Assembly (NCBI GenBank): GCA_052061695.1 | Contig: JBPZEY010000006.1 | Origin: Alkalicoccus luteus | Lineage (GTDB): Bacteria; Bacillota; Bacilli; Bacillales; Salisediminibacteriaceae | DNA length: 64,000 nt | Reading direction: 5' to 3' (one strand) | Part shown: positions 24,362 through 33,845 of the stretch, piece by piece | How positions within the stretch are numbered: position 1 is the stretch's first letter | Layout: every line of letters begins with the position of its first letter | Translations under genes and position numbers: made by a program | Notes under the pieces: generated by a model | The model's input: the letters and a program-made list of their open reading frames with translations, nothing else | Told to the model about the DNA's origin: nothing | Databases searched by the model: none

Positions 24362-25912
24362 TTGTCAACATTGGACATGTCCAAATTTGAAAAGAAAATT
24401 ATTATTCGTACGATCCGGTACGAAGATATAGATGAAATTGTGGAGCTCGGCAAGCTCTGTTTCCCGAATATGGATCCGTGGAAACGCCAGCAGCTGATCA
24501 GCCATTTGGAAATATTCCCTGAAGGTCAGTTTTGCGTAGAGCTTGATGGAGAAATTATTGGCTCCTGCTCAAGCCTGATCATTAATTTTGATGAATATGA
24601 TGATCAGCACACGTGGGATGAAATCACCGATGAGGGGTACATTACGAACCATGATTCTGAAGGCTATAACCTTTACGGCATTGAAGTAGCGGTTCACCCC
24701 GACTACCGCCGGATGAAAATTGGGCGACGCCTCTATGAAGCCAGAAAAGAGCTGGCCAGAGAAATGAACCTGAAGTCGATTATTATCGGCGGACGCATTC
24801 CGAACTATAGACGCTACTCGGAAGAAATGTCCCCGCGCCAGTATGTGGAAGAGGTAATGAACCACAACGTGTTTGATCCTGTTTTGACATTTCAAGTGAT
24901 GAACGGGTTTACGTTAAAGCGGGTGAACCGTAATTATTTGGAGGATGACGCTGCATCCATGAAATATGCGACACTGATGGAATGGAACAATGTTGACTAT
25001 CGTCCTACGACGAAACGTCACTTCAAAACAGCTTTCCCAGTGCGAATCTGTGCGATTCAATACATGATGAAGAAAATTGATTCATTTGATGAATTTGCTC
25101 AGCAATGCGAATATTATGCAGATGTCGGCGCGAGCTACCAGTCCGATTTCGTTGTGTTTCCTGAAATATTTACGACACAGCTGCTATCCTTTATCGAAGA
25201 GAAGAGTCCAAGCCGTGCCATTCGGAGGCTGACTGACTTTACAGAGGATTACATTAATCTGTTTACAGATCTGGCTATTAAGTACAATGTCAATATTATC
25301 GGTGGTTCCCACTTCGTCGAAGAAGAAGGCGGCATATATAATATCGCCTACCTGTTCCGGCGCGATGGAACAATTGAAAAGCAGTATAAAATTCACATTA
25401 CCCCAAATGAACGACGTTTCTGGGGAATTCAGGGCGGAGACAGTGTAGAAGTATTTGACACAGACTGCGGCAAAATTGCGATTCAGATCTGTTACGATAT
25501 TGAATTTCCGGAGCTCGGAAGAATTGCCACGGAAAAAGGAGCCAATATCATTTTTACACCGTTTTGTACCGACGACAGGCAGGGATATCTAAGGGTCCGC
25601 TACTGTTCACAGGCGCGAGCTGTTGAAAACCAGGTTTACACGATGATTACTGGGACAGTTGGAAACCTGACACATGTGGAGAACATGGATATTCAATATG
25701 CACAATCCGGAATCTTTACGCCGTCTGACTTTGCATTTCCTCGCGATGGAATAGTCGGGGAATGTCATCCGAACATTGAAACGGTCGTTGTCGGTGACGT
25801 TGATCTAGAGCTGTTAAGACGGTCCAGAAAATCCGGCAACGTGACTCAATGGAAGGATCGGCGCCACGATTTATACCGGGTAGAGCAGCATTTAAAGAAT
25901 GAGACGACCTGA
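24362..25912 (+). CDS. YhcX-like fusion of GNAT acetyltransferase and nitrilase-type amidohydrolase
   Basis: The N-terminal half (about 1-210) is a GNAT domain, with the acetyl-CoA region VAVHPDYRRMKIGRRLYE. The C-terminal half (about 225-510) is a carbon-nitrogen hydrolase with catalytic Glu in VFPEIFTTQ, Lys in KQYKIHITPNE and Cys in IQICYDIEFPE. The architecture and the opening LDMSKFEKKIIIRT match B. subtilis YhcX. The TTG start at 24362 is favoured by AAAGAGGTG about 7 bases upstream; the ATG at 24338 has none. The natural substrate is unknown. An N-acyl or amide-bearing small molecule is inferred. Confidence 0.88.
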   Translation: MSTLDMSKFEKKIIIRTIRYEDIDEIVELGKLCFPNMDPWKRQQLISHLEIFPEGQFCVELDGEIIGSCSSLIINFDEYDDQHTWDEITDEGYITNHDSEGYNLYGIEVAVHPDYRRMKIGRRLYEARKELAREMNLKSIIIGGRIPNYRRYSEEMSPRQYVEEVMNHNVFDPVLTFQVMNGFTLKRVNRNYLEDDAASMKYATLMEWNNVDYRPTTKRHFKTAFPVRICAIQYMMKKIDSFDEFAQQCEYYADVGASYQSDFVVFPEIFTTQLLSFIEEKSPSRAIRRLTDFTEDYINLFTDLAIKYNVNIIGGSHFVEEEGGIYNIAYLFRRDGTIEKQYKIHITPNERRFWGIQGGDSVEVFDTDCGKIAIQICYDIEFPELGRIATEKGANIIFTPFCTDDRQGYLRVRYCSQARAVENQVYTMITGTVGNLTHVENMDIQYAQSGIFTPSDFAFPRDGIVGECHPNIETVVVGDVDLELLRRSRKSGNVTQWKDRRHDLYRVEQHLKNETT

Positions 25913-25963
25913 CAGATAATGAATAATCGCTTTCCTACCCAGCAGTTTTTCCAGTAAAGACGG

Positions 25964-25993
25964 GGCTTCTGATGTTACCGTCAGAAGCCTTCT
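25964..25993 (+). terminator. terminator after the YhcX-like gene
   Basis: GGCTTCTGA pairs with TCAGAAGCC around TGTTACCG, followed by TTCTTC. Confidence 0.7.
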
Positions 25994-26029
25994 TCGTCTG
26001 TCCAGAAGAAATAAAAGGAGATGAACGAC

Positions 26030-27010
26030 ATGAAACAGGCAGTTGCAACCATTGAAGGAAAAGACGTGTTTGCCTATACCATTGGACATCCAGACGGACT
26101 TCAAGTGACGGCATTAAACTACGGAGGCGTTATTACAGGCATTTACGCAGATGGAAGCCGCAACCTGGTATTGAGCTACCAGGATCCATTTACATACAGC
26201 ACAAACCCGGATTACATCGGGGCGCTGATTGGAAGGACCGCAGGCCGAATTCCGGGGGCATCCGTTTCAACAGGAGGCGCCGCCGCCGAACTGGATAAAA
26301 ACGACGGCAATAATAATCTTCATGGCGGTTTCAACGGTTTTTCCTCTCATTTTTTCGAGGTGGAAGAAGGAGAGAATGAGCTTATTTTCACGACTGCGAG
26401 CCCGGATGGAGAGGGCGGCTTTCCGGGGAACCTGAAAGTAAAGGTGAGCTATCGCGTTGAAGCAGATGCCCTTCACATTTCGTATGAAGCATCTTCGGAC
26501 AAAGCTACTCCAGTAAACATGACGCATCATTCCTATTTCAATTTCGGCAGCGCAGATATCCGCGATCATCGACTGACCCTTCCTGCGGGCACCTATTGGA
26601 GCATCGATGCAGAGAGCCTTCCCGTTAAAAAAATGACAGCTGAAGGACCGTTTGACTTCCAACAAGGTCAGCGAATTGGCGATGCGCTCGATATGGAACA
26701 TGAACAGCTTTCTGCTGCAGGCGGCATTGACCACCCATTTGAACTGGACCAAACAGGACCTATTTTGCTGGAAGATCCCGCATCAGGCATGCAGATGACG
26801 GTTGAAACATCAGCGCCGGCGGTCGTCATATATACAGGCAACAAACTGACCGGGAAACCAGGGGAAGAACGCCGCTTTATGAAGCATGGAGCGGTCTGTA
26901 TCGAAACCCAGCATGTCCCGGGGAAAGCAGAAGACCTCCTTGTGCAGCCAGGAGAGGTTTTTCACGAAAAAACAGTCTTCCGTTTTAAAAAAGGTGGCAC
27001 TGCAGACTGA
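26030..27010 (+). CDS. galM: aldose 1-epimerase (galactose mutarotase)
   Basis: Interconverts alpha and beta anomers of aldoses. Family features are IGRTAGRI, NNNLHGGFNGFS and the catalytic His in MTHHSYFNF, with the general base Glu in CIETQHVPG near the C-terminus. 326 residues is normal. The start is ATG 26030, 9 bases after AAGGAG; the ATG at 26021 directly touches it. It is 38 bases upstream of glpP and may be co-transcribed with it. No galactose genes accompany it. Confidence 0.92.
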   Translation: MKQAVATIEGKDVFAYTIGHPDGLQVTALNYGGVITGIYADGSRNLVLSYQDPFTYSTNPDYIGALIGRTAGRIPGASVSTGGAAAELDKNDGNNNLHGGFNGFSSHFFEVEEGENELIFTTASPDGEGGFPGNLKVKVSYRVEADALHISYEASSDKATPVNMTHHSYFNFGSADIRDHRLTLPAGTYWSIDAESLPVKKMTAEGPFDFQQGQRIGDALDMEHEQLSAAGGIDHPFELDQTGPILLEDPASGMQMTVETSAPAVVIYTGNKLTGKPGEERRFMKHGAVCIETQHVPGKAEDLLVQPGEVFHEKTVFRFKKGGTAD

Positions 27011-27048
27011 AAAGAGATAAAATGAGCGGAACAGAAGGGGGTAATTGG

Positions 27049-27603
27049 ATGTTTAATGGTGCACAGGTGCTTCCGGCTATACGGGATTTGAAGGATGTGG
27101 ACCGGGCCCTCGACGCTGACAGTGACTATATTGTCCTGCTTAACACGCATATCGGCCAGCTTAAGAGCCTGGTACGTATGATTAAAAAAGAAGGAAAAAA
27201 GGTGCTGCTTCACGCCGATCTCGTTCAGGGACTGAAAAATGATGAATTTGCAGCTCAGTTTTTGTCACAGGACATCCGTCCGGACGGTTTAATTTCGACC
27301 CGCAAAAACGTGTTGATTACTGCTAAAAAAGCTGGATTGATAACAATTCAGCGACTGTTTCTCCTTGATTCCCTGGCGCTTGAGTCCAGCTATCAAATGA
27401 TGAGAACGATTCAGCCGGACTGCGTGGAAATTCTGCCCGGACTGATTCCGCAATTTATTGAAGAGGTTCACAGAGAAACTGGAGTTCCAATTATTGCAGG
27501 AGGCCTTATCCGCAGCCGCAGCGAGGTGGAAGCGGCCTTGACAGCAGGAGCAGTAGCCGTCACAACTTCAAATCGCAAGCTGTGGAAAATCACAGAAAAT
27601 TAA
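27049..27603 (+). CDS. glpP: glycerol uptake operon antiterminator GlpP
   Basis: An RNA-binding antiterminator that, with glycerol-3-phosphate bound, lets polymerase read through leader terminators of glpFK and glpD. The 184-residue (alpha/beta)8-barrel-like protein has ILPAIRDLKD-type start (VLPAIRDL), LNTHIGQLKSLV, HADLVQGLKNDE, ISTRKNVL, VEILPGLIP and AGGLIRS, all close to B. subtilis GlpP. ATG 27049 follows AGGGGG by 7 bases. An upstream ATG at 27022 has a poor site. The next gene is its target glpF. Confidence 0.95.
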   Translation: MFNGAQVLPAIRDLKDVDRALDADSDYIVLLNTHIGQLKSLVRMIKKEGKKVLLHADLVQGLKNDEFAAQFLSQDIRPDGLISTRKNVLITAKKAGLITIQRLFLLDSLALESSYQMMRTIQPDCVEILPGLIPQFIEEVHRETGVPIIAGGLIRSRSEVEAALTAGAVAVTTSNRKLWKITEN

Positions 27604-27610
27604 AAATACG

Positions 27611-27639
27611 TTGACAGCGCTTTCATAGCATGGTTTAAT
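27611..27639 (+). promoter_or_regulatory. glpF promoter with overlapping CcpA (cre) site
   Basis: TTGACA (27611-27616) and TTTAAT (27634-27639) are 17 bases apart. TGACAGCGCTTTCA at 27612-27625 matches the cre consensus at all 14 positions and covers the -35. Carbon catabolite repression of glycerol uptake by direct promoter blockage is the natural reading. Confidence 0.78.
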
Positions 27640-27645
27640 GAAAGC

Positions 27646-27740
27646 AAGTTAATAATTTATTCATGGAGACTTAGGAGACCAATGAATATTTGCTCAGTAA
27701 TGTATGCACACTGAGTCAAATTTTTGTTGGTCTCTTTTTT
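27646..27740 (+). promoter_or_regulatory. GlpP-responsive antitermination leader of glpFK
   Basis: Between the promoter and glpF an interrupted hairpin runs from GAGACCAA (27675-27682) to TTGGTCTC (27727-27734). It contains an inner CTCAGT/ACTGAG stem and is followed by TTTTTT. The element TGGAGAC sits just upstream at 27664-27670. The glpD leader has the same pieces. A terminator between promoter and coding region, beside glpP, is the known GlpP mechanism. Confidence 0.8.
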
Positions 27741-27775
27741 GTTTCCAAATCTTACAAAATGAGGAGGAGTAAATC

Positions 27776-28624
27776 ATGACACCGTTTTGGGGAGAGCTTT
27801 TAGGCACGATGATTCTGATTATTTTTGGTGCCGGAGTCGTAGCGGGGGTAGTGCTCCGTGAAACGAAATCAAATGCAGGCGGGTGGATCGTTATCACGGC
27901 AGGGTGGGGTCTTGGTGTTGCATTGGCCATCTATGCAGTCGGTGATATCAGCGGGGCACACATTAATCCGGCCGTAACAGTCGGACTTGCTACTATTGGA
28001 GAGTTTCCATGGGCACAGGTGCCGGGCTACATTATTGCACAGCTGATTGGAGCCTTTATTGGTGCGTCCCTTATTTATCTGCAGTATGTCGCGCACTTTA
28101 ACAAAACAGAAGAGCAGGGACTCAAACTGGCCGTCTTTTCAACGAGCCCGGCTGTTCGACACACACCATCCAACTTTTTCAGCGAGGCATTTGGAACGTT
28201 CATTCTCGTGCTTGGTATTCTGTTCATTGGTGCAAACGCCTTCACTGAAGGGTTGAATCCGCTTATTGTCGGCTTTCTGATTGTGGCTATCGGTTTATCG
28301 CTCGGCGGAACGACCGGCTATGCGATTAACCCAGCCCGTGACCTTGGCCCGCGTATCGCACACGCGCTGCTTCCGATAAAAGGGAAAGGGTCATCTGAGT
28401 GGTGGTATGCCTGGGTGCCGGTAGCTGGACCAATCATCGGCGGCGGTCTTGGTGCCTTGTTCTATGCAGCAGTGTTTGAAGGGGTTATTCATCCGCTTCT
28501 CTGGGTGTTTGTTGCATTGTTCGCAGCTGTAACGGTACTGACTTTCATGCTTGAAAAGCGTCATATCAAAATGCACACAGAAAAGCAGGTTTTCCACAAC
28601 CCGCCTCAGGGTAAAAAGGCATAG
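27776..28624 (+). CDS. glpF: glycerol uptake facilitator (aquaglyceroporin)
   Basis: A six-helix channel for glycerol diffusion. The two half-helix motifs are SGAHINPAVTVGL (NPA near residue 64) and GYAINPARDLGPR (NPA near residue 183). The Asp after the second NPAR is the mark of a glycerol-conducting member rather than a strict water channel. 282 residues is typical. GAGGAG precedes the ATG. It is 34 bases upstream of glpK, and uptake is driven by phosphorylation there. Confidence 0.95.
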   Translation: MTPFWGELLGTMILIIFGAGVVAGVVLRETKSNAGGWIVITAGWGLGVALAIYAVGDISGAHINPAVTVGLATIGEFPWAQVPGYIIAQLIGAFIGASLIYLQYVAHFNKTEEQGLKLAVFSTSPAVRHTPSNFFSEAFGTFILVLGILFIGANAFTEGLNPLIVGFLIVAIGLSLGGTTGYAINPARDLGPRIAHALLPIKGKGSSEWWYAWVPVAGPIIGGGLGALFYAAVFEGVIHPLLWVFVALFAAVTVLTFMLEKRHIKMHTEKQVFHNPPQGKKA

Positions 28625-28658
28625 CAGCCATATAAAAACATAAGGGGGAAATATATCC

Positions 28659-30158
28659 ATGACAAAAAACTACGTACTTGCACTCGACCAGGGCACGACG
28701 AGCTCCAGAGCCATTCTTTTTAATAAGGCGGGAGAAATCGTCGATGTCGCTCAGAAAGAATTCAAGCAGTATTTTCCTAAGCCGGGCTGGGTGGAGCATA
28801 ACGCAAATGAAATATGGTCCTCCATCCTGAGCGTTATGGCAGAAGTGCTAAATAATCAAAATGTGCCTGCAAGCGATATTGCAGCTATTGGTATTACGAA
28901 CCAGCGTGAGACAACGGTTGTATGGGATAAAAACACAGGTCGACCAATTTATCACGCGCTCGTCTGGCAGTCCCGTCAGACCGACGGCATCTGCCAGGAG
29001 CTGCGTGAGGCAGGACATGCCGATAAATTCCGTGATAAAACGGGACTTCTGATCGATGCGTACTTTTCTGGCACAAAAGTGAAGTGGCTCCTCGACAACG
29101 TGGATGGAGCAAGAGAAAAAGCAGAGAACGGAGACCTTCTTTTTGGAACGATCGACACATGGCTGATCTGGAAGTTGTCCGGCGGAAAAGCACACGTCAC
29201 TGATTACTCCAACGCTTCAAGAACGTTGATGTACAACATTTACGACCTTGAATGGGACAAAGAGCTGCTGGATATTCTGGGCGTGCCGGAATCAATGCTG
29301 CCGGAAGTTCGACCTTCCTCCGAGGTATATGCCAATACGGTTGACTACCACTTCTTTGGAGAAGAGGTGCCGATTGCAGGCGCAGCCGGCGACCAGCAGG
29401 CAGCTTTGTTTGGACAAACGTGTTTTGAAACCGGTATGGCTAAAAACACTTACGGAACCGGGTGCTTTATGCTCATGAATACAGGGGAGAAGCCGGTTAA
29501 ATCAGAACACGGCCTGCTGACTACACTCGCCTGGGGGCTTGACGGCAAAGTTACGTATGCCTTGGAAGGAAGTATTTTTGTAGCAGGATCTGCGATTCAA
29601 TGGCTGCGGGATGGCTTACGAATGTTCAAGGATGCCAAGGAAACGGAAGCTTACGCAGAACGTGTTGAATCAACAGACGGTGTCTATGTTGTTCCTGCCT
29701 TTGTAGGACTAGGTACACCTTACTGGGACAGCGACGTACGCGGTGCAGTCTTCGGAATCACGAGAGGAACGGAGAAAGAACACTTTATCCGGGCGACGCT
29801 TGAATCATTGACGTATCAGACAAGAGACGTACTGGACGCGATGAACGCTGACTCCGGCATCGATCTGAAGAAGCTGCGTGTAGACGGCGGAGCTGTCGCA
29901 AACAACTTCCTGATGCAGTTCCAGGCAGATATTCTTGGAACGGAAGTGGAGCGTCCTGTTATTCAGGAAACGACGGCGCTTGGTGCAGCTTACCTTGCCG
30001 GTATCGCAGTAGGGTTCTGGAAGAATAAAGAGGAAGTGATTGAGCAGTGGTCCGTTGAGCGAAGCTTTACGCCTAATATGGCTGAAGAAGAGCGCAAAGA
30101 CCTTTACGACGGCTGGAAAACAGCTGTTCATGCGACGATGGCCTTTAAGCGCAATTAG
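28659..30158 (+). CDS. glpK: glycerol kinase
   Basis: Phosphorylates glycerol to sn-glycerol-3-phosphate with ATP, trapping it and making the GlpP inducer. FGGY-family signatures: ALDQGTTSSRAILF at the N-terminus, DTWLIWKLSGGKAHVTDYSNASRTLMYNI, and the C-terminal ATP-site motif KKLRVDGGAVANNFLMQFQAD. A His near EEVP and the loop before it (VDYHFFGEE, about 226-234) corresponds to the PTS HPr phosphorylation site in Firmicutes GlpK. 499 residues. Shares a transcript with glpF. Confidence 0.96.
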   Translation: MTKNYVLALDQGTTSSRAILFNKAGEIVDVAQKEFKQYFPKPGWVEHNANEIWSSILSVMAEVLNNQNVPASDIAAIGITNQRETTVVWDKNTGRPIYHALVWQSRQTDGICQELREAGHADKFRDKTGLLIDAYFSGTKVKWLLDNVDGAREKAENGDLLFGTIDTWLIWKLSGGKAHVTDYSNASRTLMYNIYDLEWDKELLDILGVPESMLPEVRPSSEVYANTVDYHFFGEEVPIAGAAGDQQAALFGQTCFETGMAKNTYGTGCFMLMNTGEKPVKSEHGLLTTLAWGLDGKVTYALEGSIFVAGSAIQWLRDGLRMFKDAKETEAYAERVESTDGVYVVPAFVGLGTPYWDSDVRGAVFGITRGTEKEHFIRATLESLTYQTRDVLDAMNADSGIDLKKLRVDGGAVANNFLMQFQADILGTEVERPVIQETTALGAAYLAGIAVGFWKNKEEVIEQWSVERSFTPNMAEEERKDLYDGWKTAVHATMAFKRN

Positions 30159-30159
30159 T

Positions 30160-30187
30160 TTTACAAATTGTAAATTTGTGCTATAAT
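30160..30187 (+). promoter_or_regulatory. glpD promoter
   Basis: TTTACA (30160-30165) and a perfect TATAAT (30182-30187) are 16 bases apart, with a TGC extension before the -10. It starts at the end of glpK, so glpD has its own promoter. Confidence 0.65.
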
Positions 30188-30204
30188 GGTCTTAAATTAA
30201 TATA

Positions 30205-30280
30205 AAGGTCTGGAGATACGGAGAGACCACAGCAAAGAAGCAGAATAGAAGCGCTTCCATTGTTGTGGTCTCTTTTTGTT
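30205..30280 (+). promoter_or_regulatory. GlpP-responsive antitermination leader of glpD
   Basis: AGAGACCACA (30222-30231) pairs with TGTGGTCTCT (30264-30273), extendable by four further pairs, and is followed by TTTTTG. Upstream is TCTGGAGATACGG, resembling the TGGAGAC element of the glpF leader. The start codon is 37 bases beyond. Same mechanism as proposed for glpF. Confidence 0.8.
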
Positions 30281-30316
30281 TCTTTTCCTTTCATTCAATG
30301 GAAAGGGTGTTTTTTT

Positions 30317-31978
30317 ATGGCAAAACCATTTTCAGCACTGCAGCGTGAGACATACCTGCAGAACATGAGCAGAAAAGAAATGGACGTACTCGTGATCGGA
30401 GGGGGAATCACCGGAGCTGGTATTGCACTGGATGCAGTATCGAGAGGATTTAAAACAGGGCTGGTAGAGATGCAGGACTTCGCTGCCGGTACCTCAAGCC
30501 GGTCTACAAAGCTTGTGCACGGCGGGCTGCGGTATTTAAAGCAGCTTGAGTTTAAAATTGTAAAAGAAACAGGCCAGGAGCGGGCCATTGTCTATGAAAA
30601 TGCTCCTCACGTGACGAAGCCTGAATGGATGCTGCTTCCTATCGTTAAGGGCGGTACCTACGGCAAGCTTGCTACCTCTGTCGGGTTGAAAACGTATGAC
30701 ACGCTTGCAGGCGTCCGCAAGCACGAGCGGCGCCAAATGCTGAACAAGGAGAAAACACTGGCTAAAGAACCGCTGCTTCGTGAAGATCATTTAAAAGGCG
30801 GAGGCTATTACGTTGAATATAAAACAGACGATGCCCGCTTAACACTGGAAACGATTAAAGAAGCGGTACACCGCGGTGCTAATGCAGTGAATTATACGAA
30901 AGCCGAAAACCTGCTGTATGAGAATGGTAAAGTAGTCGGTGCGCGAGTGACAGATCTCCGAACCGGTGTGCATCACGACATTCGTGCAAAGTATGTAGTA
31001 AATGCTGCAGGACCGTGGGTCGATGACATGCGCGAAAAAGATAAATCAAAGCAGGGGAAATACCTGTATCTTACAAAAGGGGTTCACATTGTTGTAGACC
31101 AGTCCCGCTTCCCGCTCAAGCAGGCTGTTTACTTTGATACGGATGATAAGCGGATGGTATTTGCGATCCCGAGAGCCGGTAAAACGTATATCGGAACGAC
31201 GGATACGCATTATATCGGAGACATTGCGTCGCCTCGCATGACGGATGCGGATTTGGACTACTTGATCCGAGCAGCGAATTATACGTTCCCGGATGTCAGC
31301 ATTACTCGCGAAGACGTAGAATCGAGCTGGACAGGTCTTAGGCCGCTGATTCATGAAGAAGGAAAGAGTGCATCTGAGATTTCTCGTAAAGATGAAACAT
31401 TTATCTCGGAATCTGGTCTGATTTCTATTGCCGGCGGGAAGCTGACTGGCTACCGCAAAATGGCGGAGCGGGTTGTCGATTACGTTGCTAAGCAGGAAGG
31501 CTCCCGCAAAAAGTGTACAACAGATAAAATGAAGCTTTCCGGGGGCGATGTTGGAGGTTCCGATCAGTTGGAAAGCTTCATTCAAAAAGCGGTTGAAGAA
31601 GGCGTAAAGCTCGGACTAAGTGTCGCCGAAGCAGAACGATTGTCTAATCTTTACGGATCCAACGTCATGAGAGTATTTGAAATTCTTGAGCTTCAGGGGG
31701 AAGAGGCGAAGATCTACGGACTGCCTGCCGGTGTATTTGCTTCACTCGTGTACGGTATCGAAGAAGAAATGGTTTATTCCCCAATCGATTTCTTCAACCG
31801 TCGAACGGCAGCCCTCTTTTTCAATATTGATTTCGTACAGCGGTATAAGGATAATGTACTGAAATATATGGCCGTCCGATTCAACTGGACAGAAGAAGAG
31901 CTGGATTATCACATTTCTGTTTTAGAAGAAGAAATCTACTATGCACGCAATCCAGTGCCTGCAAAAGAGAAAAATTAA
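30317..31978 (+). CDS. glpD: aerobic glycerol-3-phosphate dehydrogenase
   Basis: A membrane-associated FAD enzyme that oxidises glycerol-3-phosphate to dihydroxyacetone phosphate and feeds electrons to quinone. The FAD loop VIGGGITGAGIALDA is at about 28-42. DFAAGTSSRSTKLVHGGLRYL, NAAGPWVDDMR, IGTTDTHYIGD and SIAGGKLTGYRKMAERV are typical. ATG 30317 follows GGAAAGGG by about 10 bases. A longer reading back to 30260 would run through the leader terminator and is not credible. 553 residues matches B. subtilis GlpD. Confidence 0.96.
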   Translation: MAKPFSALQRETYLQNMSRKEMDVLVIGGGITGAGIALDAVSRGFKTGLVEMQDFAAGTSSRSTKLVHGGLRYLKQLEFKIVKETGQERAIVYENAPHVTKPEWMLLPIVKGGTYGKLATSVGLKTYDTLAGVRKHERRQMLNKEKTLAKEPLLREDHLKGGGYYVEYKTDDARLTLETIKEAVHRGANAVNYTKAENLLYENGKVVGARVTDLRTGVHHDIRAKYVVNAAGPWVDDMREKDKSKQGKYLYLTKGVHIVVDQSRFPLKQAVYFDTDDKRMVFAIPRAGKTYIGTTDTHYIGDIASPRMTDADLDYLIRAANYTFPDVSITREDVESSWTGLRPLIHEEGKSASEISRKDETFISESGLISIAGGKLTGYRKMAERVVDYVAKQEGSRKKCTTDKMKLSGGDVGGSDQLESFIQKAVEEGVKLGLSVAEAERLSNLYGSNVMRVFEILELQGEEAKIYGLPAGVFASLVYGIEEEMVYSPIDFFNRRTAALFFNIDFVQRYKDNVLKYMAVRFNWTEEELDYHISVLEEEIYYARNPVPAKEKN

Positions 31979-32052
31979 CAGGTTTCCCTTTACTAGTGCT
32001 TATAAGATGCGTATAACTAAAGGTATATACCAGCTCTGGAGGGTGATGATGC

Positions 32053-33786
32053 ATGAATTGGAGAGATCAATATTCAAAGTGGAGTACAAAAACGGATTTA
32101 GACCCGGCTTTAGCAGCTGAACTTCGGTCGCATGAAAGCAACCAGACGATTCTGGAAGACAGCTTTTATAAGACGCTTGAATTTGGAACCGGCGGAATGC
32201 GCGGAGAAATTGGACCAGGAACGAATCGCATGAACATCTACACGGTTCGAAAAGCCGTTCAGGGACTGGCTGATTTTATCGCTGCTGAAGGAGAAGAAGC
32301 AAAGCGCAAAGGTGTCGTCATTGCGTATGACAACCGGAGGATGTCTAAAGAGTTTGCACTTGAAGCAGCGTGCACGCTCGGAGCAAACGGGATCAAAACC
32401 TATGTATTCCGCGAATTGCGGCCTACTCCGCAGCTCTCCTATGCTGTCCGATACTTGAATACGCATTCCGGTGCGATGATTACAGCAAGTCATAACCCGC
32501 CGGAATACAATGGCTTTAAAGTTTACGGTGACGACGGTGCCCAGCTGATTCCGGATGACGCCGATCGTCTGATTGCAATGGTAAATGCAGTCGAAAATGA
32601 GCTCGAGGTGGAAACGAAGCCTTCCGCTCAGCTTGAAGAGGAAGGTCTGCTGGAATGGGTGCTTGATGAGCTTGATGAAGCATATGCGAAAGAGCTGCAA
32701 GCAGTCATAACCGACCGCGAGCTCATTCGAACTTGGGAAAAGAACCTTAAAATCGTCTTCACGCCGCTTCACGGAACGGCAACTGTGCCTATGGAAAAAG
32801 GATTGAAAGATGCCGGCTTTACAAACGTGCATACGGTGAAGGAGCAGGCGGTGCCTGATACCGAGTTTTCTACAGTTCGCTCTCCGAATCCGGAAGAGGC
32901 AGACGCCTTTGAGCTTGCTATGAAGCTCGGTGAAGAGGTGGATGCCGACCTTCTGATTGCAACTGACCCGGATGCCGACCGCATCGGCCTCGTTGTTAAA
33001 AATAAAGCCGGGGACTTTACGGTTTTAAGCGGCAATCAGACGGGAGCGCTCCTCCTCCATTATTTGCTGATGAAAAAGAAAGAGGCGGGCACGCTGCCGG
33101 ATAATGGCGTCATGATCAAAACAATCGTAACGTCAGAGCTGGGGCGTGTGATTGCGGATGCCTATGATGTAACAGCATTGGACGTGTTAACTGGTTTTAA
33201 ATTTATTGGTGAGAAAATCCGGGACTATGACCAAACAGGCGAGCATACGTTTTTATTCGGATATGAAGAAAGCTATGGCTATTTAATCGAGCCGTTTGCA
33301 CGTGATAAGGATGCTATACAGCCTGGACTTGCTGCTGCTGAAATGGCTGCCTACTATAAATCAAAAGGCATGACGCTTTATGATGGCTTGCAGGAGATCT
33401 ATAAGGAATTCGGCTACTTTTATGAGGATCTTGCATCCTTCACCTTTAAAGGGAAAGAAGGGGCGGAAAAAATTCAGCGCATTATGAACGTTTTCCGCGA
33501 CGATGTACTCCAAGGAAACCTTCCGGAAGAAACTGATTTTGTGGAAGACTATCAGCGCGGAACACGCGTGTATATGGATGACCGGACCGATGAAGTCATC
33601 GATCTGCCGTCTTCCAACGTGCTGAAGATTTTTCACAGAGATGGATCCTGGTACTGTCTGCGTCCATCCGGCACGGAGCCGAAGATTAAGTGTTATTTCG
33701 GCGTAAGAGGCGAATCAGCTGATGAAGCGGATGAGAAGCTCCGTGAATTGAAGGCTCAGGTTTTGAAAAGGCTTGAAGATATTTAA
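32053..33786 (+). CDS. pgcA: alpha-phosphoglucomutase PgcA
   Basis: Converts glucose-6-phosphate to glucose-1-phosphate, the precursor of UDP-glucose for glycolipid and teichoic-acid decoration. The phospho-serine loop is MITASHNPPEYNGFK, the metal loop DPDADRIG, the sugar-binding loop FGYEESYGYL and the phosphate loop RPSGTEPKIK. 577 residues matches B. subtilis PgcA (YhxB), which also follows glpD. GGAGGG lies 9 bases before ATG 32053. Confidence 0.95.
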   Translation: MNWRDQYSKWSTKTDLDPALAAELRSHESNQTILEDSFYKTLEFGTGGMRGEIGPGTNRMNIYTVRKAVQGLADFIAAEGEEAKRKGVVIAYDNRRMSKEFALEAACTLGANGIKTYVFRELRPTPQLSYAVRYLNTHSGAMITASHNPPEYNGFKVYGDDGAQLIPDDADRLIAMVNAVENELEVETKPSAQLEEEGLLEWVLDELDEAYAKELQAVITDRELIRTWEKNLKIVFTPLHGTATVPMEKGLKDAGFTNVHTVKEQAVPDTEFSTVRSPNPEEADAFELAMKLGEEVDADLLIATDPDADRIGLVVKNKAGDFTVLSGNQTGALLLHYLLMKKKEAGTLPDNGVMIKTIVTSELGRVIADAYDVTALDVLTGFKFIGEKIRDYDQTGEHTFLFGYEESYGYLIEPFARDKDAIQPGLAAAEMAAYYKSKGMTLYDGLQEIYKEFGYFYEDLASFTFKGKEGAEKIQRIMNVFRDDVLQGNLPEETDFVEDYQRGTRVYMDDRTDEVIDLPSSNVLKIFHRDGSWYCLRPSGTEPKIKCYFGVRGESADEADEKLRELKAQVLKRLEDI

Positions 33787-33806
33787 CAACGAATACAATC
33801 CGATGG

Positions 33807-33845
33807 AAACAGGGCACCGGCATCCGACCGATGTCCTGTTTTTTC
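33807..33845 (+). terminator. terminator after pgcA
   Basis: AAACAGG plus inner GCACCGG pairs with CCGATGT plus CCTGTTT with minor mismatches, followed by TTTT. Confidence 0.72.

Noticed and set aside
30260..30316. N-terminal extension of glpD by 19 codons
   Set aside because: It begins inside the leader terminator hairpin. The ATG at 30317 matches the GlpD start and has a ribosome site.
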